A DNA stretch of 13,791 nucleotides from an uncultured Collinsella sp. (GTDB lineage Bacteria > Actinomycetota > Coriobacteriia > Coriobacteriales > Coriobacteriaceae), in contig URTD01000031.1 of the NCBI GenBank assembly GCA_900550735.1, positions 1-13,791 on the forward strand, given 5' to 3'. Positions 1 to 6,700 of this stretch are shown piece by piece; within the stretch, counting starts at the first letter, position 1; each line of letters begins with the position of its first letter. The position numbers and the translations under genes are program-made. The notes beneath the pieces are model-generated. The model saw nothing but the letters and a program-made list of their open reading frames with translations. It had not been told where the DNA came from and ran no database searches.

Positions 1-609
1 GGAGCCTACGAGCGAAAGGCTGTCGAGGGCTGCCGTGGTCATGATGGGGGAGAGTGCGCCGGCAAACAGCGTGATCGTCCCCTGGAACACGGCGACGGGC
101 AGGGCGGAGAAAATGCAGCCGCGGCCAAGCGACGCCGTCATGGTGCAGACGATGATGCAGTCCAACGCGCCTTTCAGGGCGAGCGTGGACCAGTCGCCGA
201 GCAGACCGTCCTGGATCGATCCCACAATGGCCATGGCGCCGATACACACAGTGAGTGAAGTCGAGACAAAAGCGTTGGTGAACTCGTTATCGCCCTCACT
301 GCCGGTTTTGCGCTTGAGCCATTCGCCAAGGTTCTCGATGGCGGCTTCCAAGTTGACGGCCTCGCCGATGAGCGAACCGAGCGCAAATGAGACGATGAGC
401 ATGGTGGTACCGGTGGTCGCTAGCGCCTTCCCATCGATAAGGAGCATCTTTTGCATGGTGCCGCCAAGGCCGATAAACAGGACGCACAGCCCCGATGCTT
501 TCATGAGCGTGTCTTGGATGCGCGGTGTAATGAAGCGGCCGCCCGCTAATCCCAAAAGACCGCCCGCAACTAAAAGCACAACGTTGATGATTGTTCCCAA
601 GCCCGGCAT
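1..609 (-). CDS. DUF554 family integral membrane protein (C-terminus outside the window)
   Basis: The first 203 residues are present and the gene continues past the left edge. The protein begins MPGLGTIINVVLLVAGG and is mostly hydrophobic, with about five membrane segments separated by glycines. The pattern matches the DUF554 (YdfK-like) family as I recall it: an N-terminal GTIIN stretch, a GLCVLFIGLGG segment, the segment SFALGSLIGEAVNLE, and later GCIFSALPVAVFQG. The family has no firmly established function; a transport role is only a guess. The start is the ATG at 609, with AGGAGG four bases upstream (614-619), so this start is secure. The gene has its own 118-nt upstream gap after the 476-aa secreted-protein gene and could be transcribed separately or read through from it. 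Confidence 0.85.
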   Translation of the reverse strand, partial: MPGLGTIINVVLLVAGGLLGLAGGRFITPRIQDTLMKASGLCVLFIGLGGTMQKMLLIDGKALATTGTTMLIVSFALGSLIGEAVNLEAAIENLGEWLKRKTGSEGDNEFTNAFVSTSLTVCIGAMAIVGSIQDGLLGDWSTLALKGALDCIIVCTMTASLGRGCIFSALPVAVFQGTITLFAGALSPIMTTAALDSLSLVGS

Positions 610-678
610 GAGCCCTCCTGTATTGATGCCAACGTGGCAATCGTAGCAGAACGAAATGCGAGGCACATCGCGACTCAT

Positions 679-707
679 CTAATACGTTATATAAGTGGTG
701 TTAGGAA
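679..707 (-). promoter_or_regulatory. possible promoter for the DUF554 gene
   Basis: An AT-rich island in an otherwise GC-rich sequence lies 70-100 nt upstream of the DUF554 start. Read on the minus strand it offers TATAAC (691-686) or TATTAG (684-679) as a -10 box. TTCCTA (707-702) stands 17 nt before TATTAG but is a poor -35. A 16-nt imperfect palindrome centred on TGCGCA (706-721) sits beside it, just after the upstream gene's stop, and could be an operator or a weak terminator. This is inferred from sequence resemblance only. Confidence 0.25.
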
Positions 708-727
708 TGATGCGCAGCATTTAAGCC

Positions 728-2158
728 TCAGGTGGTTGTCGGGACATAGGGATAGTATTCAAAGCGCAGTGTCATAAGCCGCTGCGGGGATTCGATAGCC
801 GCGGCGATGATATTGGCATCGCGGGCACGATCAAACCCTTCGAGCTCGATCTGGTACGAGACGTCTTGCATAATGTCCAGACGTCGCCAGGCTAGGAGTG
901 TGTCGCCATCGAATTCCAAGGTCTTGCCTCCGTCTGGAGCAACGGCGTATAGACGCAGTTTTGCGGTGGTTGCAGGGTCGACAACTGTGACCTTTTTAAT
1001 TTCGTTTCGAGTATTCTTGGCGCCCAACAAGGTGAGCAGTGTTGGGGCCACGACCTCGCCCGATGGCAAAAAGACGACTTCGATGGATTCAGGAAATGCG
1101 ATGATAGCCGACTTGCGGACGGGCTGATTGGCGGCGGCAGCTTCGATGTTCGCAGCGTCGATGATCTCTGTGTGGTCGAGCGCGGCAAGCACGCAGCAGT
1201 TACCTTCATCGATCTCTTGAGGATCAGCAAGCCCCAGACTGTCCGCGAGCTCGGGATCGTTTGGATCGTTAGCGGGCTCATTCGGTGCTTCGAGAGAAGC
1301 TGGGATGCTGTTTGTCGGCGACGGCGTGTCGCCCGCACCTGCTTCTTTGTCCGCGCTCTCTTCTTGTATGGTTGCGTTGATGGGTTCGTCGTTTGGGGGG
1401 AGCGTCTTGGCGTCAAACGCGGAGGGGAGAATTCCGATGGCTCCGGATCCGTTCCACTCCATTTCGAGAAGCGCCGGGTCGGCAAGAATGCGTTGCCTGC
1501 TTTGCGCGTGGGCATCGATTTCAATAGGGCCTGCCTCTATCCCTCGTGTAAGGCTGAGTGATCCGGCTGGCTTCTCGAAATGAGCGTCTGTGTCTTTGGT
1601 GCTGACGGCGTAGAACAGCAGGGACGCTTCTCCCGCCGCGATAACATCGGTACCGGCTTTGGTCAGCCGCAACGATGCCGTGAATGAGAGGGTGGGCTGC
1701 GCATCGTCTGCATTCGCGGCGGCGCAGCCCAGACATATACCGCCTCCTTTCTCGAAAAACGCACCGTCGAAGGCGACCTTCGCTCCGTTCGCCGAGTCAT
1801 CGACCGAAGCGATGTCGATGCGCAGCTCTAAATTGCATGGATCGCCATCTGCATCGAGCACAACCGAGTGCCACGTGCAGACGGCGCACCCCGCCTGGGA
1901 GCCGTTTGCCTTGTTCGAACGATTGATATCCACGACTATCGAGCCGTCCGTATTACGACGAAGGCATCCCGAGGTTGAGATTGCGGCCTGTGCGATCGAA
2001 AAACGCTTGCACGCAATGGCGCTCGACGGATTTGGTGCGGAGCTTAGGGCCGCTGGTAAGGAGTCTGCCATGACAGGAGTCGCCCAAGCGGCGACAGGCG
2101 TTCCGGTTGCGAGCGCGCCGCAGAGTGCGACGACGGGCAAAAGGTTCTTCGATGCCAT
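728..2158 (-). CDS. secreted cysteine-containing protein, unknown function (476 aa)
   Basis: I do not recognise a named family. Residues 1-26 form a signal peptide ending near AAWA, so the product is exported. No sortase motif, lipobox or C-terminal membrane anchor is visible. The mature protein has nine cysteines: C50, C65, the pair C91/C94 (CAVC), C108, the pair C142/C145 (CLGC), and C321/C322. Disulfides or a metal site are possible. Residues about 255-320 are a Pro/Glu/Asp/Asn-rich linker. Residues about 350-476 look like a beta-sandwich and resemble the 199-aa protein encoded at 2442-3041: both have a Pro-x-x-Ile start, a short loop with Gly, then Pro, an Asn-containing turn and a Val-rich strand. 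The start ATG at 2158 lies 18 nt after the stop of the LAQTG gene, so this is probably the last gene of that operon. Its role is likely at the cell surface, but this is inference. Confidence 0.8.
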   Translation of the reverse strand: MASKNLLPVVALCGALATGTPVAAWATPVMADSLPAALSSAPNPSSAIACKRFSIAQAAISTSGCLRRNTDGSIVVDINRSNKANGSQAGCAVCTWHSVVLDADGDPCNLELRIDIASVDDSANGAKVAFDGAFFEKGGGICLGCAAANADDAQPTLSFTASLRLTKAGTDVIAAGEASLLFYAVSTKDTDAHFEKPAGSLSLTRGIEAGPIEIDAHAQSRQRILADPALLEMEWNGSGAIGILPSAFDAKTLPPNDEPINATIQEESADKEAGAGDTPSPTNSIPASLEAPNEPANDPNDPELADSLGLADPQEIDEGNCCVLAALDHTEIIDAANIEAAAANQPVRKSAIIAFPESIEVVFLPSGEVVAPTLLTLLGAKNTRNEIKKVTVVDPATTAKLRLYAVAPDGGKTLEFDGDTLLAWRRLDIMQDVSYQIELEGFDRARDANIIAAAIESPQRLMTLRFEYYPYVPTTT

Positions 2159-2176
2159 GGGGTCTCCTTAGCTAAT

Positions 2177-2458
2177 TTAGTGCGGCCTGTTCATGTTTTG
2201 TTTCTGGCTGTGTTTGATGTGCAGACCGAGGCCGGCGGTTCCCGCGCCTGCTGCTGCGACGCCTGCTGCCAAGAGCCATCGTTTGTCGCCTGTCTGCGCC
2301 AACGGTTCCTCGCGGTCGCTGCGGTCGAGCTCCGAGAGGTCGACCGTCACTTGCGTGGCGGCCTGCGCCTGTTCTTGCTGGGCAAAGGCCATGGCTGGCC
2401 CAAACGCTAGGATGCTGACGGCGGCGGCCAGGGCGACGGCCTTATGCCGTGTGCGCAC
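2177..2458 (-). CDS. mini surface protein with LAQTG sortase-type anchor (93 aa)
   Basis: From the GTG at 2458 the protein starts VRTRHKAVALAAAV, a good signal peptide (about 1-26, ending AMAFA). A mature stretch of only about 26 residues rich in Gln, Ala, Asp and Glu follows, then LAQTG at residues 53-57, a hydrophobic segment (61-80) and a basic tail IKHSQKQ. This is the layout of a sortase substrate, with Ala in place of the usual Pro in LPxTG. No sortase is encoded in the window. A TTG at 2488 would add ten Arg/Pro/Ser-rich residues; I prefer the GTG because it gives a normal signal peptide, although its ribosome site is weak. The gene overlaps the end of the 199-aa gene by 17 nt, so translation is probably coupled. 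Such a short mature region suggests an anchor or cap for other surface subunits rather than a domain with its own activity. Confidence 0.75.
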   Translation of the reverse strand: MRTRHKAVALAAAVSILAFGPAMAFAQQEQAQAATQVTVDLSELDRSDREEPLAQTGDKRWLLAAGVAAAGAGTAGLGLHIKHSQKQNMNRPH

Positions 2459-3041
2459 CGGGCTCGACCGTCCAGGTGATCGTTGCAACCTGATCGCCTT
2501 CGCCGGTTACGCGGAAGATGTCGCGCGTGACGCGGGCGACGTTTCCGCTTGTCTTGAGCTTAATTTTGTCCGTGCCACCGGCAATGCCCTGGTAGCCCAT
2601 GTCGAAGGCTGCATTCTTGGAAAGATCGAGGCCCGTTCCCTGCATTGCGGCGCTGGCGTTCTGGAGCGCGCCGTCGGGGCCGACCTTAAAGTCGATGGAG
2701 TTCTGCGCGGTTCCGGCCTTGGCGTCGGCGGCAATGGTCCAGGTGTTCATGGCGTCGATCTTCATGTTGGTGACATGGATGCCGTAGGCCGAATGATTGT
2801 CGATGGTGGTCGCGTCTTCTGAGGGGCCCTGAAGCGTGCCGTCGGCCTTGGCGACGAAGGGAATAACCGTCGGAACTTTGAACTCAACGTTGTCGATCTC
2901 GGTCCTGACCATTACCTTCGTGGTTCCAACGCGCCCGGCTGCCATAGCTGGCGTCGGGGCGGCGCCCATTGCGAGCGCGAGCGCGAGCCCTGCGCCCACG
3001 GCGAGCGCTCTGGCTCCGTTCATGTTCCTGGTGATGTCCAT
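2442..3041 (-). CDS. secreted beta-rich surface protein, unknown function (199 aa)
   Basis: Residues 1-34 are a signal peptide (hydrophobic ALAVGAGLALALAMGA, probable cleavage after AMA). The mature protein has no cysteine, anchor or membrane segment. It alternates short hydrophobic strands with Asp/Gly/Asn turns: VEFKVPTVIPF, then DGTLQGPS, TIDNHS, VTNMKI and a last strand ITWTVEPG. This resembles exported beta-sandwich subunits of Gram-positive surfaces (WxL-like or camelysin/TasA-like), but I cannot assign it to one family. The last part of the 476-aa neighbour shows the same pattern. The ATG at 3041 has an AGAAAGGAA ribosome site at suitable spacing. A GC-rich hairpin (CGCGGG 3062-3067 with CCCGCG 3073-3078) lies in its 90-nt leader after the upstream gene, and could tune expression of this subunit relative to its neighbours. 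Confidence 0.8.
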   Translation of the reverse strand: MDITRNMNGARALAVGAGLALALAMGAAPTPAMAAGRVGTTKVMVRTEIDNVEFKVPTVIPFVAKADGTLQGPSEDATTIDNHSAYGIHVTNMKIDAMNTWTIAADAKAGTAQNSIDFKVGPDGALQNASAAMQGTGLDLSKNAAFDMGYQGIAGGTDKIKLKTSGNVARVTRDIFRVTGEGDQVATITWTVEPGAHTA

Positions 3042-3131
3042 GGTCGTTCCTTTCTATTCGCCGCGGGCCGTCCCCGCGATGATTGGACGAATGCTGGTGA
3101 ATTGCGTGCGGTGCCGCGTCGGCCGGAAAAG

Positions 3132-3641
3132 CTAGTTCTCGGCTTGCTCAACCCGCACCTTGACACGTGTCGGATTGCCGCGGCTGTCGAGGGTCTTGGC
3201 ATCGAGTGCCTGGATCTCGATGTACGCCTCGCCTTCTTTGATGTCGCCGGCGGGGCACGTTTCGATTGTCTTGCCGGTCTCGACCACACCGGATTCGTAC
3301 ATGGTCTCGTCGTTTTGGATGACGCGGAATCGCTGGGGAAATTTATTGTCTTGGACGTTTTGCACGTTGACGCGCAGCTTGCCGTCCTCCTGCAGCTGAG
3401 CGACCGGTGCGACCGAAATCGTCATCATGTTGTCGCGGACGATGGCGTCGAGCTCATCTTGGATTTCCTGACGCGTTTTGCCCTCGGCCGTCGTAACCGA
3501 AGCGCCCGCCTCGGGTACGGGCTGCGACTGCCAAGCGTATAGTCCTACGGCGACAAGGGCACAGACGATGGCCAAGCAGGCAACGATGAGCTTCTTGCGA
3601 CGACCCGGGCCTGCAAAGTGGGGTGGCTTCTTCGCGCTCAT
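3132..3641 (-). CDS. single-pass membrane protein with extracytoplasmic beta domain (169 aa)
   Basis: Unrecognised by name. A basic N-terminus (MSAKK ... GRRKK) is followed by one membrane segment at about residues 18-36, so the protein is probably anchored by its N-terminus with the rest outside. Residues 45-75 are charged and may be helical. Residues about 75-169 form a beta-rich domain with the run YESGVVETGKTIETC and then EGEAYIEIQAL. I recall small membrane proteins of gut Firmicutes with a similar Tyr-x-Ser-Gly...Pro/Glu-Gly pattern, but this is unverified. The start is the ATG at 3641, which overlaps the stop of the preceding 98-aa gene as ATGA, so the two are translationally coupled. 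A longer reading frame extends upstream to 4079 but lies over the 98-aa gene and is not used. The sole cysteine outside the membrane segment is C129. Confidence 0.8.
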   Translation of the reverse strand: MSAKKPPHFAGPGRRKKLIVACLAIVCALVAVGLYAWQSQPVPEAGASVTTAEGKTRQEIQDELDAIVRDNMMTISVAPVAQLQEDGKLRVNVQNVQDNKFPQRFRVIQNDETMYESGVVETGKTIETCPAGDIKEGEAYIEIQALDAKTLDSRGNPTRVKVRVEQAEN

Positions 3642-3934
3642 GCGGCATCCTTGGCGGTATAGATGCGCGCAAAGGTGGACGGGTTCGCTCCAAAGAGCAT
3701 GTGAAGCATCAGGCGGCGTGAGTAGACAAGCTCGTCGAAGTCGGGAGGGAGCTCGATGTCGTGGATATGCGCGATGCGGTGGGCGAGCGCCGAGAACGAC
3801 TCGGGGTCGCAGATCACATCGGTGGTAACGTGGTAGACCGTCGTATCGGGGAATGCCTCTTCGTCGAAAGGCAGGAGATGGGGATCGTCGTCGACTTCGA
3901 TGGCGATGCCGTACTGGGGCCAGTAATATGCCAT
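3638..3934 (-). CDS. small hypothetical protein, first gene of the surface operon (98 aa)
   Basis: No signal peptide or membrane segment is visible, so it is probably cytoplasmic. It begins MAYYWPQYGIAIEVDDDPH and contains VYHVTTDVICDPESFSALAHRI. The acidic run IAIEVDDDPH faintly recalls the core strand of DUF559/Vsr-type nuclease folds, which carry a hydrophobic strand ending Glu-x-Asp followed by His. However, a catalytic Lys partner is not evident and the protein is too short for an intact enzyme, so a degenerate nuclease-like or binding fold is the most I would suggest. The ATG at 3934 has a strong GGGAGG five bases upstream. Its stop overlaps the next gene by four bases. Leading an operon of exported proteins, it may be regulatory or simply co-transcribed. 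Confidence 0.7.
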   Translation of the reverse strand: MAYYWPQYGIAIEVDDDPHLLPFDEEAFPDTTVYHVTTDVICDPESFSALAHRIAHIHDIELPPDFDELVYSRRLMLHMLFGANPSTFARIYTAKDAA

Positions 3935-3955
3935 GGGAACCTCCCTGCTTCTGGG

Positions 3956-3979
3956 GCCAAAACTTCTGTCGGTTTTGGC
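3956..3979. repeat. perfect 8-bp inverted repeat near the surface operon start
   Basis: GCCAAAAC (3956-3963) and GTTTTGGC (3972-3979) are separated by 8 nt. The dyad lies 22-45 nt upstream of the 98-aa gene's ATG and just outside its ribosome site. It could be an operator or an RNA leader hairpin. No T-tract follows on either strand, so it does not look like a terminator. Confidence 0.5.
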
Positions 3980-4008
3980 TGTCGATGCCGACGGTATCAG
4001 CCACTACT

Positions 4009-4042
4009 TGACCAATTGCTGACCAAATGCTTGACGGATTGG
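4009..4042 (+). repeat. three tandem 11-nt direct repeats
   Basis: TGACCAATTGC (4009-4019) is followed directly by TGACCAAATGC (4020-4030, one mismatch) and then, one base later, by TGACGGATTGG (4032-4042, three mismatches). The period is 11-12 nt, about one turn of DNA, so the copies face the same side of the helix. The third copy overlaps the possible -35 box TTGACG. This arrangement is typical of activator binding sites, but no regulator is identified. Confidence 0.45.
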
Positions 4043-4060
4043 TGTCTCCGCAGGTAAAAG
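4031..4060 (+). promoter_or_regulatory. possible promoter of the dehydrogenase-etfBA operon
   Basis: TTGACG (4031-4036; five of six consensus bases) is followed after 18 nt by TAAAAG (4055-4060; four of six). Transcription would begin near 4067 and leave about 210 nt of untranslated leader before the GTG at 4281. The -35 box overlaps the third direct repeat. No experimental support is available from sequence alone. Confidence 0.3.
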
Positions 4061-4280
4061 GCGGCAAAAAATACTCCAACTTTTTTCAAGCGACAATCGC
4101 GCGGTCGGCGACGGCGGGGCCATATGTGTCAAAAGCATCGTCTGCCGAGGAAATCAAGCCGCTCGCCGAATTGCACGAACGTAAAAATCGCCAATTATGG
4201 AGACGGTCTCGAACACGTCGACGAAACGATGCTGTAACATCTCCCTGCAAACACTGTAGTTAGCTAAAGGGGGAGTTCGC

Positions 4281-5882
4281 GTGTCTGCAACCATCAAACC
4301 CTTCACCGACGAGTTCGAAGAGTATGGTCGCGATGAGTCTCGCGCATCGGGCGAGGCCTCGAGCATCTCGTTTCCGACAACGGAAGACGAGGTCCGTGCC
4401 ATTTTGGAAAAGCTCCATGCCGAGCGTGTCCCGGTAACGGTTCAGGGCGCCCGAACCGGCCTTGCCGCCGGTGCCGTGCCCCACGGCGGGCATATCCTCA
4501 ATACTTCCCGTATGAATCGCTACTTGGGCCTTCGCCGCGATGAACAAGGCCAATTTCTGCTGCGCGTGGAGCCGGGCGTTGTGCTCTCGGAGCTGCGCAA
4601 GCAGCTGAGCAAGAAGGTGCTGCCGACTGCTGGTTGGGACCAGGCATCGCTTGAGGCCTACGAGGAGTTCCAAGAGGCCCCCGAGCAGTTCTTTCCCACC
4701 GATCCCACCGAGGCATCTGCCTGTCTGGGCGGCATGGCGGCATGTAACGCCTCTGGTGCCCGCAGCTACGCCTACGGTCCCATGCGCCCACATATCACGG
4801 GACTCCACGTCGCGCTGGCTGATGGCGATTTGCTTGAGCTTCAGCGCGGCGAGGCTTTTGCCCAGGGCCGCCACCTGTCGCTCGTGACGGCAGTGGGCCG
4901 TACGCTCGAGCTCGATCTTCCCGGCTATACCATGCCCAAGACAAAAAATGCCTCAGGCTATTTCGTTGCGGACGAAATGGACGCCATCGACCTCTTTATC
5001 GGTGCTTGCGGCACGCTCGGCGTTATCACCGAGCTCGAGATTGCCCTGCAGGCGGCGCCTGCGGTCGTTTGGGGTGTGAGCTGCTTTTTCGATAGCGAAG
5101 ACAAGGCCGTGTCCTTTACCGATTCCGTGCGTCCCGTCCTGTCCCATGCGGCTGCCATCGAGTACTTCGACGCTGGCGCCCTGGATATTCTACGTCGCCA
5201 GCGCGAGCAGTCGACGGCGTTCGCCTCGCTGCCGGCGCTCGACAAAGAGGCCAAGGTCTGTGTGTACGTGGAGCTCGACTGCGATGACGAGGCCCAGGCG
5301 ACCGAGGAACTGTACCACCTGGGATGGGTGCTCGAGTTTGCGGGTGGCCGCGACGATGCGACATGGGTCGCGCGCACCGAGGTTGATCGCGAGTGCCAGC
5401 GGTTCTTCCGCCATGCGGTCCCCGAGAGCGTCAATATGCTTATCGACGAGCGTCGCCGCACGGATCCCACCATCACCAAACTGGGTTCGGACATGTCGGT
5501 GCCCAATGCACGCCTTGCCGATGTCGTGGTCCTCTATCGCCGCACACTGGCCGAAAGCGGGCTTGAATCTGCTGCCTGGGGGCACATCGGTAACAACCAT
5601 CTGCATGTGAACATCCTGCCGCGCGATGCGCAGGACTACCGTCGCGGTGGCGAGCTGTTTGCCCAGTGGGCTGCGGAGGTAACGGCTATGGGCGGTGCCG
5701 TTTCTGCCGAGCACGGCGTCGGCAAGATCAAGGCGGGCTTCTTAGAGACGATGTACGGTCACGAGGCCATGGTCGAGTCGGCGCGGCTCAAGCTCCAGCT
5801 CGATCCCGACGGGCAGCTGGGTCGCGGCAACCTGTTTTCGGAGAAGCTCTTGGATGAGCTTGTCCAGAAAGGGGGCGCGTGA
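4281..5882 (+). CDS. FAD-linked 2-hydroxyacid / D-lactate dehydrogenase (533 aa)
   Basis: This is a cytoplasmic flavoprotein of the VAO/PCMH family (GlcD/LDH branch) that oxidises a 2-hydroxyacid, most likely D-lactate, to the oxoacid. The FAD-binding half spans about residues 25-255: QGARTGLAAGAVP (55-67), FFPTDPTEAS (137-146) with GGMAACNASG (150-159), PGYTMPKTKNASGY (214-227) and GACGTLGVIT (241-250). The C-terminal FAD-oxidase half has GHIGNNHLHVN (434-444) and SAEHGVGK (475-482), which carry the His residues expected at the metal and substrate site. Length and order are normal for the family. The GTG at 4281 has an excellent AAAGGGGGAG ribosome site. The gene is followed after two bases by etfB, which points to the Etf-coupled lactate dehydrogenase type (LctD in Acetobacterium woodii) rather than a quinone-linked or glycolate enzyme. 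Substrate and stereochemistry are inferred. Confidence 0.85.
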   Translation: MSATIKPFTDEFEEYGRDESRASGEASSISFPTTEDEVRAILEKLHAERVPVTVQGARTGLAAGAVPHGGHILNTSRMNRYLGLRRDEQGQFLLRVEPGVVLSELRKQLSKKVLPTAGWDQASLEAYEEFQEAPEQFFPTDPTEASACLGGMAACNASGARSYAYGPMRPHITGLHVALADGDLLELQRGEAFAQGRHLSLVTAVGRTLELDLPGYTMPKTKNASGYFVADEMDAIDLFIGACGTLGVITELEIALQAAPAVVWGVSCFFDSEDKAVSFTDSVRPVLSHAAAIEYFDAGALDILRRQREQSTAFASLPALDKEAKVCVYVELDCDDEAQATEELYHLGWVLEFAGGRDDATWVARTEVDRECQRFFRHAVPESVNMLIDERRRTDPTITKLGSDMSVPNARLADVVVLYRRTLAESGLESAAWGHIGNNHLHVNILPRDAQDYRRGGELFAQWAAEVTAMGGAVSAEHGVGKIKAGFLETMYGHEAMVESARLKLQLDPDGQLGRGNLFSEKLLDELVQKGGA

Positions 5883-5884
5883 AG

Positions 5885-6700
5885 ATGAGCGATTTCCATA
5901 TGGTGGTGTGCGTCAAGGCCGTGCCGGGCAGCACCGAGGTCAAGATGGACCCCAAGACCAATACCATCGTGCGCGATGGCAAGCAGGCGGTCATTAATCC
6001 CTTTGATGCGAGCGCTTTGGAATGCGCGCTGGCGCTGAAAGACGACTTTATCGGCTTTGGCATGGACGTGCGCGTAACGGTGGTGTCGATGGGCATCCCC
6101 GCGACCGAGTTGCTGCTGCGCGACTGCATCGCTCGAGGTGCCGACGACGCGCTGCTGCTGACCGATCGCGCCTTTGCGGGTGCCGATACCCTGGCGACCA
6201 CCTATGCTCTCAAATGCGGCATCGAGGCGCTCGACGAGGACTTCGATCTGCTCATCTGCGGCAAGATGGCGGTGGATGGCGATACGGCCCAGATTGGTCC
6301 CGAGCTTGCCGGTGCCTTTGAGATTCCCTGCGTGACCGACGTGAGCTGCGTGCAGAGCGCGGGCTTTACGACGTGTGGCTCGCTGGCGCTCGTTCACGGA
6401 TGCGATGCCGGCGAGGAGACGGTGTGTCTTGAGATGCCGTGCGCGATGACGACTGCCAAGGAGATTGGCCAGTTGCGTATGCCGAGTATTGCCGGTATTC
6501 GCGCGGCGGAGGAGGCGGACGTGCGCGTGGTCAGTGCCGCCGACGTGAACGCCGACCCCGCGCGTTGCGGTCTTGCCGGGTCGCCGACACAGGTCGTGCG
6601 CTCGTTTGTGCCCGACCGTGACCAAACGTGCGAGGCCGTTGAGGGGACGGCGTCCGAGCAGGCGGCAAAGCTTGCCAAGATTATCGAGGGGATGGCGTAG
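5885..6700 (+). CDS. etfB: electron transfer flavoprotein, beta subunit (271 aa)
   Basis: EtfB carries the bifurcating or structural nucleotide and pairs with EtfA to pass electrons to or from the dehydrogenase flavin. Family signatures are clear: VVCVKAVPG near the N-terminus, VINPFDASALE (37-47), CGKMAVDGDTAQIGPELA (125-142), and GSPTQV (232-237). The CGK..DGDT..IGP run resembles NAD-binding EtfB proteins of bifurcating complexes. I chose the ATG at 5885 because AGAAAGGGGG ends nine bases upstream. A GTG at 5879 is in frame and would overlap the dehydrogenase stop as GTGA, adding two residues. The stop TAG is followed immediately by the ATG of etfA, so the three genes form one operon. No damage is visible in this subunit. 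Confidence 0.93.
   Translation: MSDFHMVVCVKAVPGSTEVKMDPKTNTIVRDGKQAVINPFDASALECALALKDDFIGFGMDVRVTVVSMGIPATELLLRDCIARGADDALLLTDRAFAGADTLATTYALKCGIEALDEDFDLLICGKMAVDGDTAQIGPELAGAFEIPCVTDVSCVQSAGFTTCGSLALVHGCDAGEETVCLEMPCAMTTAKEIGQLRMPSIAGIRAAEEADVRVVSAADVNADPARCGLAGSPTQVVRSFVPDRDQTCEAVEGTASEQAAKLAKIIEGMA

Larger units (their letters stand above)
3935..4280. other. divergent intergenic control region (346 nt)
   Basis: This stretch lies between two divergently transcribed operons and holds no convincing gene. It contains an 8-bp inverted repeat (3956-3979), three short direct repeats (4009-4042), a possible plus-strand promoter (4031-4060), and an A6...T6 pair (about 4076-4086) that could form a weak AT hairpin. 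A perfect TTGACA is present on the minus strand (4132-4127), but the sequence 17 nt downstream is GC-rich and has no -10 box. The 200 nt nearest to the dehydrogenase gene would be a long untranslated leader if the 4031 promoter is used. Confidence 0.7.

Noticed and set aside
35..646. Plus-strand open frame of 203 codons at the left edge
   Set aside because: It is antisense to the DUF554 gene, which has matching family motifs and an AGGAGG ribosome site.
3642..4079. Upstream extension of the 169-aa membrane protein to 315 residues
   Set aside because: The extra part overlaps the 98-aa gene and reads as Arg/Pro/His-rich sequence. The ATG at 3641 gives a proper basic-plus-membrane N-terminus and an ATGA overlap.
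4127..4132. Perfect minus-strand TTGACA as the surface operon's -35 box
   Set aside because: The sequence 16-18 nt downstream is GC-rich with nothing like a -10 box.
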